Assembly (NCBI RefSeq): GCF_018449575.1
Contig: NZ_JAAVUT010000017.1
Coordinates: 52,205-116,204, forward strand
Source: Sodalis sp. dw_96
Lineage (GTDB): Bacteria; Pseudomonadota; Gammaproteobacteria; Enterobacterales; Enterobacteriaceae
Direction: 5' to 3'
DNA length: 64,000 nt
Below the pieces are notes generated by a model that was given only the letters and a program-made list of their open reading frames with translations, ran no database searches and had not been told where the DNA came from. Both the position numbers and the translations under genes were made by a program. Shown piece after piece: positions 10,133-18,392 of the stretch (position 1 is the stretch's first letter; each line of letters begins with the position of its first letter).

Positions 10133-12178
10133 TCAGGGCTTTAGCAAATCGACGGCCTCAACGAGACGACGAACGGCGTGGCTCAGGTCATCATCGGGAT
10201 GCTCTGCAAACGGGGATATCTCCTCGTCTGCTGTACCAATCAGCTTGTGCTGCAGCGAGACGGCAAGCTTTCCGTATTGATCGGCGCGAGCCTCTTGCTC
10301 CACCGATGTATTCCCTCGGCATAATATTTCCAGAACAGCCGCCGCGCCACACACCCCGCGCAAAGCAACGGCGGCGTCCAGCACCCGATCCAACCGATGG
10401 CTTCCCGATCGTCCCTCAAACAACATACGTTCCCTGGCAACTTCGAGCCGCGTGCTGGCGAGCCCGGCTTCCCGTTGGATCTTATCGAGCTCGCCGCTAT
10501 TCCCGCTTGACTCTCTGAGTACGGCCGCGGCGAACTCCATGTTTGCGGCTACCGCGTCGGACAACGCGGTAGCCAATGCACTGCGTTCATTGACCGGCCA
10601 TAGCAAAACGCTGGCTGTCGCACCGATACAGGCGCCCAGCAGCTCGTTGACGATTCGCGCATAGATCAAGCCTTCCGCCGGCTTTATGAAATCCGATAAC
10701 AACATGAACATCGGGGTGAGAAAAACCACGAACAGGCCATAGTTCACCAGGCGAAATGCAATAACAGCCGTGGCCAGCACGACAACGGCCATCGCTTGCT
10801 CCCAGGGGGCGGCCAGTTGGGCTATCAGCAGGGCGGCGATCACGCCGCCAATAAGACTTCCGCAGGCGCGTTCCAGAATCCGCAGCCAGGTGTTGGCCGC
10901 CATGGGTTGCGTAACCAGTAGCGCGGCAATGACGCCCCACTGCGGAAGCGCGATGTTGAACCCTACGCCGACTATGTAGGCTATCGATGCGGCGATGGCG
11001 ACCCTCAGGGCGTTGCGCCATGCATGCGGGTCGATTTTGAGGTATGCCCGTACAGGCTCATGCGTTACGTCGTCCGTGGCGGTCGCCTGCCTTTCCCGGC
11101 AAAAACGCCCGATGGCGGTGAGCGCGAACGCCACGGCGCGCGCGGGAGCGTCGTCGCGTGTGCCGATCGTGTCGGACAAGATTGCCGCTTCCTGTATGAC
11201 ATGGGTGTAGTCCACCTCCACCGCGTCCAGTCTGTCGGCGAACGAGCCGAGAAGATGCGCAACAGCGGGCAGCAGTGGCCGCTGCTCGAAGGCGTCCATC
11301 GGCGCGGATACCAGACGTCGATGACGTCCGAGCGAGATGAGGGCGGAAAAGGTACGGCTTGCGGCATCGACGCCGTGGTTGAGGAAGGCGGATTGCGGAC
11401 CTGCATAAGCCGCGGCCTGTCTTGCCCGCTCGATGGAGGTACGCACCCCCCGCCGGTGGAACGTATCGAATCTGACCCAGGCCCGGGAATCATCTGGGAC
11501 GCGATCGAGTTTTATCAATGAGGACGCCATGTCTTTAAGGCGGCTCATGAGTATCACTAGTCTGCGCTGGGCGAGATGCCGAGGGGAGGTTCGCCATAAA
11601 AACACGCATAAGAGAATGGTCCATGCCGATCCCGCCAGGAACCACCCGCCCATTTCAAGCGCACCCGTTGGTCCGTGAGGAGAAGAGATACCGATGACCA
11701 CGGCAATGGAAGCGATCAATCCCCCCTGGGCTGGCATGGGGCCGAGTGCCGGCCCATATGATCGCATCAGACCGCACACGAAGACCAGCAAAAACAGGCT
11801 CACACAGGCCGCGAACGGCCCCCAGCTGGCGCCATAGGCCGCCAGTGGCATCACGATAAAACCCAGGACGCTAAAGCTCGCCATGGTTTTTAGCCGGGCA
11901 TGGGACGATCCGAACGGGTCGCACAGACAGTTCCAAAAGGCGGCTACCGCGCCGTACGCGATCATGGGGTTACCGAACACGACCGCGATACAAAGCATGA
12001 CCGCCATCGCTGTTGACGCTCTTGCGCCCTCCTCCATTCCCAGTTGTTCCGGGGCGATGGCGAAGATGTGTCCATCCGCCCATACTGCCCGGCGGCTGAT
12101 CCAGGATAAAACGAGGGTAGTTAAGCGCATTGGTCCCAACCATTCCAGAGCGAATGTTCGGCATCCCTCGGGTGTCAT
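10133..12178 (-). CDS. FUSC-family (fusaric acid resistance / AaeB-like) inner membrane protein
   Basis: This 681-residue protein has the two-module FUSC layout: a group of hydrophobic helices in the first 190 residues, a cytoplasmic helical domain, a second hydrophobic group (about 395-530), and a cytoplasmic tail. The family includes aromatic-acid and fusaric-acid efflux components such as AaeB, which work with a membrane-fusion partner. No such partner lies next to it, so the substrate is unknown. Start choice is uncertain: ATG at 12178 or 12130 (M-R-L-T-T-L), neither with a strong ribosome site. It is convergent with hemY and lies where E. coli carries aslA/aslB, suggesting a lineage-specific insertion. 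Confidence 0.82.
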   Translation of the reverse strand: MTPEGCRTFALEWLGPMRLTTLVLSWISRRAVWADGHIFAIAPEQLGMEEGARASTAMAVMLCIAVVFGNPMIAYGAVAAFWNCLCDPFGSSHARLKTMASFSVLGFIVMPLAAYGASWGPFAACVSLFLLVFVCGLMRSYGPALGPMPAQGGLIASIAVVIGISSPHGPTGALEMGGWFLAGSAWTILLCVFLWRTSPRHLAQRRLVILMSRLKDMASSLIKLDRVPDDSRAWVRFDTFHRRGVRTSIERARQAAAYAGPQSAFLNHGVDAASRTFSALISLGRHRRLVSAPMDAFEQRPLLPAVAHLLGSFADRLDAVEVDYTHVIQEAAILSDTIGTRDDAPARAVAFALTAIGRFCRERQATATDDVTHEPVRAYLKIDPHAWRNALRVAIAASIAYIVGVGFNIALPQWGVIAALLVTQPMAANTWLRILERACGSLIGGVIAALLIAQLAAPWEQAMAVVVLATAVIAFRLVNYGLFVVFLTPMFMLLSDFIKPAEGLIYARIVNELLGACIGATASVLLWPVNERSALATALSDAVAANMEFAAAVLRESSGNSGELDKIQREAGLASTRLEVARERMLFEGRSGSHRLDRVLDAAVALRGVCGAAAVLEILCRGNTSVEQEARADQYGKLAVSLQHKLIGTADEEISPFAEHPDDDLSHAVRRLVEAVDLLKP

Positions 12179-13095
12179 TCAAGACCGCACGAGGCATGAG
12201 GGAAAACGGCTGAATCAGCATAACCGCTTATTCGACAAAACTTTAGCGACACCCCTGATGATAGTCAATCTCAGTCGTTGCCGCGCCTCACTGGGTCGAT
12301 CGACGCCGATGTTGGCCCGGCCCCTTACATGCTCGTTGCGCGCACTGCCACCTACTCTATTACTTAATTTAATTTGAATTACTGAGGCGTAATCTGAGGT
12401 TCTTGAGTGCGGGGAACATCGTGAAATAAAAAAAACACTTGCCATCAAGACAAGTGCATAAGGTCGGATCAAAGACAACAGGGGGTGCCTCACTCAACGG
12501 TTTGTCCGGGATGTCTGATGAAAATTCATCAAGAGGATGGACAATAGGCACCTTAATTTGGCTCTGCATCATTCCCGGGTTTATGAGGCGTAAACGCGAA
12601 CATAAGGGTTGGAATGAGCATCTACATCCTGGCTGTTGCAGATCTTATGCCACCTTGGCGGCATGACCAATAAAAATAGGAAAGCAAAGGCGTCGAAAGA
12701 GAATTTATTGATTAATTATCTATAAATATCAATTAATTAAATATAAGTTTATCTAGAGGCCTTCAAACCGCCGCCCGGCCCTTAGGCCTGAAACCATTAT
12801 ACTCATAACCCCTAACTGTCACCGAATAACGACAGCATCCTGGCCACCCAGCCTATAGCTTTTGCTTTCATGATGTTAGATGTCGCCATTGAGTGACATT
12901 CTGTTAAATTTCTTAACTGCCTTAAGGTAAAGTGTGCCCTTTATGAAGATTTAAGGATTCGCTCTTTTCAAGGTGACCAACGTATACGCCATTTATTGCC
13001 TATTCGCTCCATATGATTTAGGTTACCGCAGCGGCCGGCGGATGGTATTCTGCATCCGGCCAACCTGAAAACTCCCTATTTATGTCATGTTTGTT
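12179..13095. other. Long intergenic stretch without a supported gene
   Basis: About 0.9 kb between the FUSC gene and the ERIC element. Short open frames exist on both strands (for example 12369-12572 minus and 12439-12666 plus), but they overlap, lack ribosome sites and match nothing I recognise. The part from 12680 to 12760 is AT-rich. It may hold the promoter of the FUSC gene and decayed sequence. Confidence 0.5.
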
Positions 13096-13218
13096 TACCC
13101 GTCATACTTCAAGTTGCAGGAGTGTTGGCTTTCCTCGCTCACCCAAGTCACTTACTCGTGTAAGCTCCTGGGGATTCGCTGCGTCGCCGCCTTCCTGCAA
13201 CTCGAATTATTTAGGGTA
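13096..13218. repeat. ERIC element (intergenic repeat unit), full length
   Basis: A 123-bp element bounded by TACCC and GGGTA inverted ends, containing the classic ERIC core TAAGCTCCTGGGGATTCGCT and the opposing CTCACCCAAGTCACTTACT, with outer arms CTTCAAGTTGCAGG and CCTGCAACTCGAA. It ends only 28 bases before the start of the DsbA-like gene, so it forms most of that gene's upstream region and may supply or modify its leader. Confidence 0.92.
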
Positions 13219-13246
13219 TATACTTGACTGCTTCTAAGGAAATGTG

Positions 13247-14044
13247 ATGAATTTCAAACTCAAACATGCCGTATTGGTGACGACCCTCGCATTGATAAGC
13301 CGGACCGCCCTGGCGGACACAACGGCACAGGCGCCCTTCACACCGGCGCAGCAGGAAGCCATCGGCAAAATTGCCGCCGACTATCTGATGGCGCACCCTG
13401 AAATATTGGTTCAGGTCAGTCAGAAGCTGCAGGCGCAACAGGCCCAGGAGCAGGCGAGCGCCTTGACCGAGGGCGTATTGAATAACCAGGCCGCGTTACT
13501 CGCAGATAAAGACACCCCCGCGGCGGGTCCGGCGGACGCCAAGGTAGCGGTGGTGGAATTCTTTGATTATCAATGCGTTTATTGCAATCAGATGGCGCCC
13601 ATCATGGAATCCGTCATGCAGGCCAACGACAAGGTAAAATTTGTCTTCAAGGAATGGCCGATTTTCGGCGGTCGCTGGCAGCCTTCCATCACCGCCGCAG
13701 AGACGGGTCTGAGCGTGTGGAAAGAGCAAGGCGCCAAGGGGTATATTGCTTATCACAACGGGATTTATAAAACCGGCCACAACGAAGGCAAGTTGACGGA
13801 TGAGGATATCTCCGGCGTGCTTAAACAAATCCATTTTACACAACCGTCGGCGGCGGAATTACATAAAAATGTCGCCACGCTGGGCCATATCAACGAGCTG
13901 GCGCAGCAAATCGGCTTTAGCGGCACCCCCGGTTTCGTGATTATGCCCACTGCCGGCGCCACGAAGGAAAATATCACCGTTTTTGCCGGCGCGGTTGATC
14001 AGGAGGCGCTACAAGCCGCCATTGATAAAGCCGCCGGCCATTAA
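13247..14044 (+). CDS. Periplasmic DsbA-family thiol:disulfide oxidoreductase (Com1/ScsC-like)
   Basis: A 265-residue exported thioredoxin-fold protein. A signal peptide (1-23, cleavage after A-L-A) is followed by an alpha-helical N-terminal segment (about 30-80), which in Com1/ScsC-type proteins drives oligomerisation, and then a DsbA domain. The redox site is C110-V-Y-C113 in F-D-Y-Q-C-V-Y-C, and the cis-proline is Pro228 in G-T-P-G-F. This layout fits disulfide isomerase or oxidase proteins distinct from classical DsbA. The ATG at 13247 is preceded by AAGGA six bases away; a GTG three bases earlier is less likely. No DsbB-like or ScsB-like partner is adjacent, so its redox partner is unknown. 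Confidence 0.88.
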   Translation: MNFKLKHAVLVTTLALISRTALADTTAQAPFTPAQQEAIGKIAADYLMAHPEILVQVSQKLQAQQAQEQASALTEGVLNNQAALLADKDTPAAGPADAKVAVVEFFDYQCVYCNQMAPIMESVMQANDKVKFVFKEWPIFGGRWQPSITAAETGLSVWKEQGAKGYIAYHNGIYKTGHNEGKLTDEDISGVLKQIHFTQPSAAELHKNVATLGHINELAQQIGFSGTPGFVIMPTAGATKENITVFAGAVDQEALQAAIDKAAGH

Positions 14045-14234
14045 CAGCGTCAAGCGTAGCGAAGATTTTCGTGAACCACGGGTGTCCCTCGGCTTGTCCG
14101 AGAGATTGTCCCCTCGTCAAGAGGCTTTACAACCTGTAGCCCTGGCGGCGTAGGGCTGGAGATGGCATAGGGGGAGAAATTTCTACCCGGCATGAGCCGC
14201 CATGCTGGGATTAGCCGACCCGAAATCAACCTGC
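14045..14234. other. Intergenic region with three successive small hairpins
   Basis: Between two convergent genes, three stem-loops follow each other on the plus strand: CTCGG/CCGAG (14088-14102), CCTC/GAGG (14112-14124) and AGCCCT/AGGGCT (14138-14157). None is followed by a run of T, so they are not classical terminators. Their role is unknown; they could form the 3' end of the DsbA-like transcript. Confidence 0.4.
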
Positions 14235-15080
14235 TCAGGCCTGGATGGTTTTTAAAAACTGTTCACCCAACCCTTCGACGCCTAAGCGCATGGTTTGACC
14301 CGCCCGAAGAAATACGGCTTGTGGTTTTTGCCCCATGCCCACGCCCGGAGGCGTCCCGGTGGCGATGATATCGCCGGATTGCAAGCTCATGAACCGGCTA
14401 AGATAACTGATGATGTGCCTGACGCCGAAAATCATCGTATTGGTATTGCCGTTCTGGTAACGCTTGCCGTCAACCTCCAGCCATAAATTCAACGCCTGGG
14501 GATCGGGGATTTCATCCGCCGTCACCAGCCAGGGACCAATGGGACCGAAGGTATCGCAACCCTTGCCCTTATCCCAGGTGCCGCCCCGCTCGATTTGCCA
14601 TTCGCGTTCGGAGATATCGTTTACCACACAATAACCGGCCACATGATCCAAGGCATCCCGCTCGCTGATATAGCGCCCCCCTTGGCCAATCACTACCCCC
14701 AGTTCCACTTCCCAGTCAGTTTTCACCGATTGCCGAGGAATTTGCACCTCATCGTTCGGCCCGATGATCGCGCTAGTCCATTTATTAAATACAATAGGCT
14801 CACCGGGGATCGCCGCGCCGGTTTCAGCGGCATGGTCCGCATAATTGAGGCCGATGCAGATAAATTTGCCCACGTCGCCGATGCAAGGCCCCAGCCGTGG
14901 CTCGCCGCCCACCAGCGGCAACTGTTGGATATCCAGTCCACGGAGCATATCCAGGGAGGCCGGCAATAACGCGGTACAGCTCACATCTGGAATAACCTTA
15001 TCGAGACTGCGGATTCGGCCCTGATTATCCAGTATGCCGGGACGCTCTTCGCCGGGTAAACCATAACGCAATAATTTCAT
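14235..15080 (-). CDS. Fumarylacetoacetate hydrolase (FAH) family enzyme
   Basis: A 281-residue FAH-family protein, cytoplasmic and metal dependent. The family core is clear: F-I-C-I-G-L-N-Y-A-D-H-A-A-E at about 73-86, the metal ligands in W-E-V-E-L-G (about 123-128), D-I-S-E-R-E-W and T-G-T-P-P-G-V-G-M (about 243-251). Length and motifs place it with 2,4-diketo-3-deoxy-L-fuconate hydrolase and 2-hydroxyhepta-2,4-diene-1,7-dioate isomerase types, often misnamed ureidoglycolate lyase. No sugar-acid or aromatic degradation genes lie nearby, so the substrate cannot be assigned. Transcribed alone, convergent with the DsbA-like gene. Confidence 0.85.
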   Translation of the reverse strand: MKLLRYGLPGEERPGILDNQGRIRSLDKVIPDVSCTALLPASLDMLRGLDIQQLPLVGGEPRLGPCIGDVGKFICIGLNYADHAAETGAAIPGEPIVFNKWTSAIIGPNDEVQIPRQSVKTDWEVELGVVIGQGGRYISERDALDHVAGYCVVNDISEREWQIERGGTWDKGKGCDTFGPIGPWLVTADEIPDPQALNLWLEVDGKRYQNGNTNTMIFGVRHIISYLSRFMSLQSGDIIATGTPPGVGMGQKPQAVFLRAGQTMRLGVEGLGEQFLKTIQA

Positions 15081-15363
15081 TCATTGCTCCCCAATCTTGC
15101 CATCGTTTTTAATATCGTTCATGCCATGTTCTTGCTAAAAGCAACGATCAAAAGTGTACGATCGCATACTCGTCGGCGACTAACGCTTTTTATCAAAAAC
15201 GATAAGTCATACAATTATTGATGGCTAATGAACGCAGGCAAGAGCGGCAAGCTGAAGGATTGTTTCAATTATTTAGCCTAACGACGCCTTGACCCTTATT
15301 GAATGGGGTCGCTGAGGCCTAACACCAATCTTTTGGCAAAACAACGATCAATGCTTTCCGGGA

Positions 15364-15636
15364 TCAATTCAGTGCTTCAAGACCCGATGATTTGATTAAT
15401 GCATTGACTTTTTCGACTTTAATATTTTCTAAAGAGGCATAAGGGTATAATTTACCCGCAAAATAGGCATGATGTACATAATATGTCTCAATAGTGCTAA
15501 TCTCGCGTCTCTGGGACGCCTCGCTTACCGGCTCTACATTTACAGTGCCATTAATTTTATGTATAACTTCTCGTGGGTAGGTTTTTTCGAGTATTTGTCC
15601 ATCTAATGAGCCGCCGATCATTAAAAATTTAGCCAC
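15364..15636 (-). CDS. Small protein of unknown function
   Basis: A 90-residue protein that I do not recognise. I choose the GTG start at 15636 because a perfect GGAGG lies five bases upstream; the reading from TTG at 15648 would have the ribosome site inside the gene. The N-terminus reads V-A-K-F-L-M-I-G-G-S-L-D-G, followed by a mixed polar sequence without signal peptide or membrane helix. The surrounding DNA is AT-rich compared with the core. Its size and isolation resemble genes from phage or genomic islands, but that is a guess. Confidence 0.55.
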   Translation of the reverse strand: MAKFLMIGGSLDGQILEKTYPREVIHKINGTVNVEPVSEASQRREISTIETYYVHHAYFAGKLYPYASLENIKVEKVNALIKSSGLEALN

Positions 15637-15994
15637 AAGGGCCTCCAATATCAGTCATATAGACTTAATGCTCATTTAAATTAGTGGCTTGCCTCTTTAG
15701 GCAATGGAACAAAATCAATAAGCCGAACAATTACTTTTTATCAAACAAAACTGTGTTAAATTATTTCACAATTTATGAACTATTGAATATAATTTTTGTT
15801 ATCAATGCCAGAAGCTAAAATATTCCAGTAGCCAGGGTTAATACTCCAAAAATTGGCTTAAGATTTTTACTGGTAAGTTTATTTTTAATCAAATAGCGAT
15901 TTGATAAGACGGGAAATAATGAAAATCGCGCACAGATCGCCTCAACACCCTTTTTAATCCGCGCTGAGCGAGCCGATCGCTTGACTAGGAATTT
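15637..15994. other. AT-rich intergenic stretch
   Basis: About 360 bases of AT-rich DNA between the two small unknown genes, both on the minus strand. It presumably contains the promoter of the 90-residue gene. I see no gene or strong structure. Confidence 0.5.
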
Positions 15995-16276
15995 TTACAG
16001 AGGCAATGGTTTTGGAACCGATCTTTTAATTAACTCATCGGTTTCAAGGGCAGATAAGGTTTTTCCCGAAAATGCCACCGCATACCGCTGTCCGTCAGCA
16101 CTGATATGAACGACCGTATCATAACTCCTGGCAGACGGGACTGACTTCCTCTTTTTGCTTTGAGCCATGCCCATCAGGGTCATTTTTGGCGTCACTAAAA
16201 TACGCCCGATCTTGAATTCATCCCGATAAATGGATGTTTTTCCATCGTTTTCAATTAACAGAAAATCAACTTCCAT
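15995..16276 (-). CDS. Small basic protein of unknown function
   Basis: A 93-residue protein that I do not recognise. A good ribosome site (AGAGGTG, five bases before the ATG) supports translation. It begins M-E-V-D-F-L-L-I-E-N-D-G-K, has a Lys/Arg-rich middle (S-K-K-R-K-S), and ends in Pro-Leu. No signal peptide or membrane helix is visible. It lies upstream of the other small unknown gene on the same strand but 358 bases away, so a shared transcript is uncertain. Confidence 0.5.
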   Translation of the reverse strand: MEVDFLLIENDGKTSIYRDEFKIGRILVTPKMTLMGMAQSKKRKSVPSARSYDTVVHISADGQRYAVAFSGKTLSALETDELIKRSVPKPLPL

Positions 16277-16913
16277 TTTTCACCTCTCATCAACTCATAT
16301 GCCTTGTAAAGAGCACATGCTATAACTGGCTCTTTTTAAACATACTAATAAAAATTATGGCCTCAGGGAAAAATTCCCTACATAAATTTTCAGCACAGTA
16401 CAACATGCGGCGGCTGAATGATACATGTAAGCGTTTTTTTACTAACACTCAACATGGTATTTTACCCTTCAAAAAACCATCTTTTTTTTATACAAGCATG
16501 CCGCCTGCGATTATTCGAGGCTATTGCTTATATGGCAGTTTTGCTGTCCATAAATAATCACTTAACAATCCATGGTGAAAAAATTTATTTTCACCACGCT
16601 TTTAGCTGAACGATGTTAATTTCTACCTGAAAACGTCATATTTTTTATATTTATGATATGTAAGGTTAATGATTTTCAGTTAAAAGCGCCTTACTGTCAG
16701 CCTACACTGTTTCCCCCAACATACCAGTTATCCTTGTGGGATATGATGATAAAATGCGTAGAATCTCTAAACAAGTATAGAGCAAATTTTGGTTTCGTCT
16801 TTTGGGCAGTGCGGCGATTGAGGTTTATCGCCAGGTTTGTGAAAGCAGAATATCGGCAACATACCAGTCAATAGCGGGAGAGTTATAACGAGAACGCGGA
16901 GAACAACATAGAC
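16277..16913. other. AT-rich intergenic stretch without a supported gene
   Basis: About 640 bases of AT-rich DNA left of the tRNA cluster. Plus-strand open frames (for example 16234-16557) lack ribosome sites and have no recognisable coding character. In E. coli this side of the tRNA cluster leads to aslB; no trace of it is visible here. Confidence 0.5.
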
Positions 16914-16948
16914 AAAAAACAGTAAGTTTTTTATAACTTACTGTTTTT
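16914..16948. terminator. Bidirectional intrinsic terminator after the tRNA cluster
   Basis: A perfect 13-bp stem (16916-16928 pairing with 16935-16947) with a six-base loop, flanked by A-runs on one side and T-runs on the other, so it works as an intrinsic terminator on either strand. It lies 55 bases past the 3' end of proM on the minus strand and most likely ends the argX-hisR-leuT-proM transcript. Confidence 0.85.
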
Positions 16949-17002
16949 CATGATATTTCACAGCTCAAACCGAACATCGCCAGACTGAGCCTTTGGGGAA
17001 TT

Positions 17003-17079
17003 TGGTCGGCGAGAGAGGATTCGAACCTCCGACCCACTGGTCCCAAACCAGTTGCGCTACCAAGCTGCGCTACTCGCCG
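17003..17079 (-). tRNA. proM: tRNA-Pro (anticodon TGG)
   Basis: A 77-base tRNA with encoded CCA. The acceptor CGGCGAG pairs with CTCGCCG, the anticodon stem-loop contains TTTGGGA (anticodon TGG), and the T-loop is GGTTCGAATCC. It is last of the four-tRNA minus-strand cluster and matches E. coli proM in sequence and place. Confidence 0.98.
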
Positions 17080-17206
17080 ATATCTTGCATTTTACAAAAT
17101 TTTCGGACGCGGCATACCGCAAACCACTGTGTTTATAACCGCCGTTTCAGCGGAGAAGTTGCACAAGGAAAGACAAAAGATACCGGCGATCAATCTAACA
17201 AGGTTG

Positions 17207-17293
17207 TGGTGCGAAGAGAGGGACTTGAACCCTCACGTCCGTAAGGACACTAACACCTGAAGCTAGCGCGTCTACCAATTCCGCCACCTTCGC
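17207..17293 (-). tRNA. leuT: tRNA-Leu (anticodon CAG)
   Basis: An 87-base class II tRNA with a long variable arm. The acceptor GCGAAGG pairs with CTTCGC-type 3' bases, the anticodon loop is CTTCAGGTG (anticodon CAG), and CCA is encoded. It is third in the argX-hisR-leuT-proM cluster. Confidence 0.98.
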
Positions 17294-17307
17294 ATGCCCA
17301 CTGATTC

Positions 17308-17384
17308 TGGGGTGACTGATGGGACTCGAACCCACGACAACTGGAATCACAATCCAGGGCTCTACCAACTGAGCTACAATCACC
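17308..17384 (-). tRNA. hisR: tRNA-His (anticodon GTG)
   Basis: A 77-base tRNA including the extra encoded G at position -1 typical of tRNA-His. The anticodon loop is ATTGTGATT, and the 3' end is CACCCCA with encoded CCA. The acceptor stem (GTGATTG with CAGTCAC) differs from E. coli hisR but compensates to keep pairing. Confidence 0.97.
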
Positions 17385-17445
17385 ATTACCGACTACCGCA
17401 ACGCGGTGAAGCAACTGCTACAGCACTTGCGCACTAAACTAAAAA

Positions 17446-17522
<77 letters not shown>

Positions 17523-17543
17523 TTAGCGCCGTTGCGGGTGGGG

Positions 17544-17572
17544 ATAGTACGGAATCGCGGGCTGACTGTCTA
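17544..17572 (-). promoter_or_regulatory. Promoter of the argX-hisR-leuT-proM tRNA operon
   Basis: On the minus strand TAGACA (-35, 17572-17567) and TACTAT (-10, 17549-17544) are separated by exactly 17 bases. A GC-rich discriminator (CCCCACCC) follows, typical of stringently controlled stable-RNA promoters. Transcription would start about 15 bases before argX. Confidence 0.75.
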
Positions 17573-17626
17573 GTGCTTTTTCATACTTTTGATGTGTTTG
17601 ATGACGCTTTGCTCATTTCCTGCCCG

Positions 17627-18367
17627 TTAAAGGCGCCCGCTGACATAATAGCCCACAAAACGCAAAAGTTTAAACTGCCGGCAAATGCGGCCTGGCTGGC
17701 TGACCAGGCGATAGAGCCATTCCAGGCCCATGTTCCGCCAGATGAGAGGGGCGCGCTTGACGTGGCCGGTAAAAACGTCATAAGTGCCGCCTACGCCCAT
17801 GTATAACGCATTCGGGTAATAGCGCAGGCACTCCCCCATGATTTTTTCCTGTCGGGGCGATCCCATCGCCACGGTGACAATGGCCGCACCGCTCTCCCGT
17901 ATTCGGCTGAAGAGGGCGGGTTTTTCATCTTCAGTGAAATAACCGTCCCGGCAACCGACAATCGCGACGTTCCAACTGGCGCGTAATTTTGCCGCGGTTT
18001 GCTCCAGAACCGCCGGCTTGCCGCCGATAAGAAATACCGGCGTACCCTCCTGACCCGCCCGCGCCATAATCCCTTCCCATAAATCCGCGCCGGCGACGCG
18101 GGAAACCCGGGCGGAGGCGTATTTGCGGCGGATGGATCGTACGATGCTGATGCCGTCGGCATATTTGATTTCCGCTTCATTAAGCAACGCAAACAAGGCG
18201 GGGTCCCGTTCCGCCTTAAGTACTTTCTCGGCGTTCATCGCCACCAGACAGCCGGTTTTAACCTGATGCCCGTCAAACAGGTAATCCACGCAGTGTTGCT
18301 GATCGCGAAAGCCCCAGATAGCCAAACCGCGAATCCGATACCGGGATACCCCGTCAATGTTATCCAT
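17627..18367 (-). CDS. wecG: UDP-N-acetyl-D-mannosaminuronic acid transferase (ECA lipid II synthesis)
   Basis: WecG transfers ManNAcA onto GlcNAc-PP-undecaprenol to make ECA lipid II at the inner face of the membrane. The 246-residue GT26 (WecG/TagA/CpsF) protein has the family pattern: N-A-E-K-V near 45, A-D-G-I-S-I-V near 70, G-S-P-R-Q-E-K near 170 and [11 protein letters not shown] near 193. It is the last gene of the wec cluster, 25 bases after wzyE. In E. coli yifK lies between wecG and argX; here the tRNA promoter follows directly and yifK is absent. Confidence 0.95.
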   Translation of the reverse strand: MDNIDGVSRYRIRGLAIWGFRDQQHCVDYLFDGHQVKTGCLVAMNAEKVLKAERDPALFALLNEAEIKYADGISIVRSIRRKYASARVSRVAGADLWEGIMARAGQEGTPVFLIGGKPAVLEQTAAKLRASWNVAIVGCRDGYFTEDEKPALFSRIRESGAAIVTVAMGSPRQEKIMGECLRYYPNALYMGVGGTYDVFTGHVKRAPLIWRNMGLEWLYRLVSQPGRICRQFKLLRFVGYYVSGRL

Positions 18368-18392
18368 GTTTTTTATCCTTGCAGAGGGATGA

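Noticed and set aside
11024..11521. 165-codon plus-strand frame inside the FUSC gene
   Set aside because: Shadow of the minus-strand FUSC reading frame, which has clear membrane segments.
12369..12666. Overlapping open frames on both strands downstream of the FUSC gene start
   Set aside because: No ribosome sites, mutual overlap and no recognisable sequence; could be decayed DNA.
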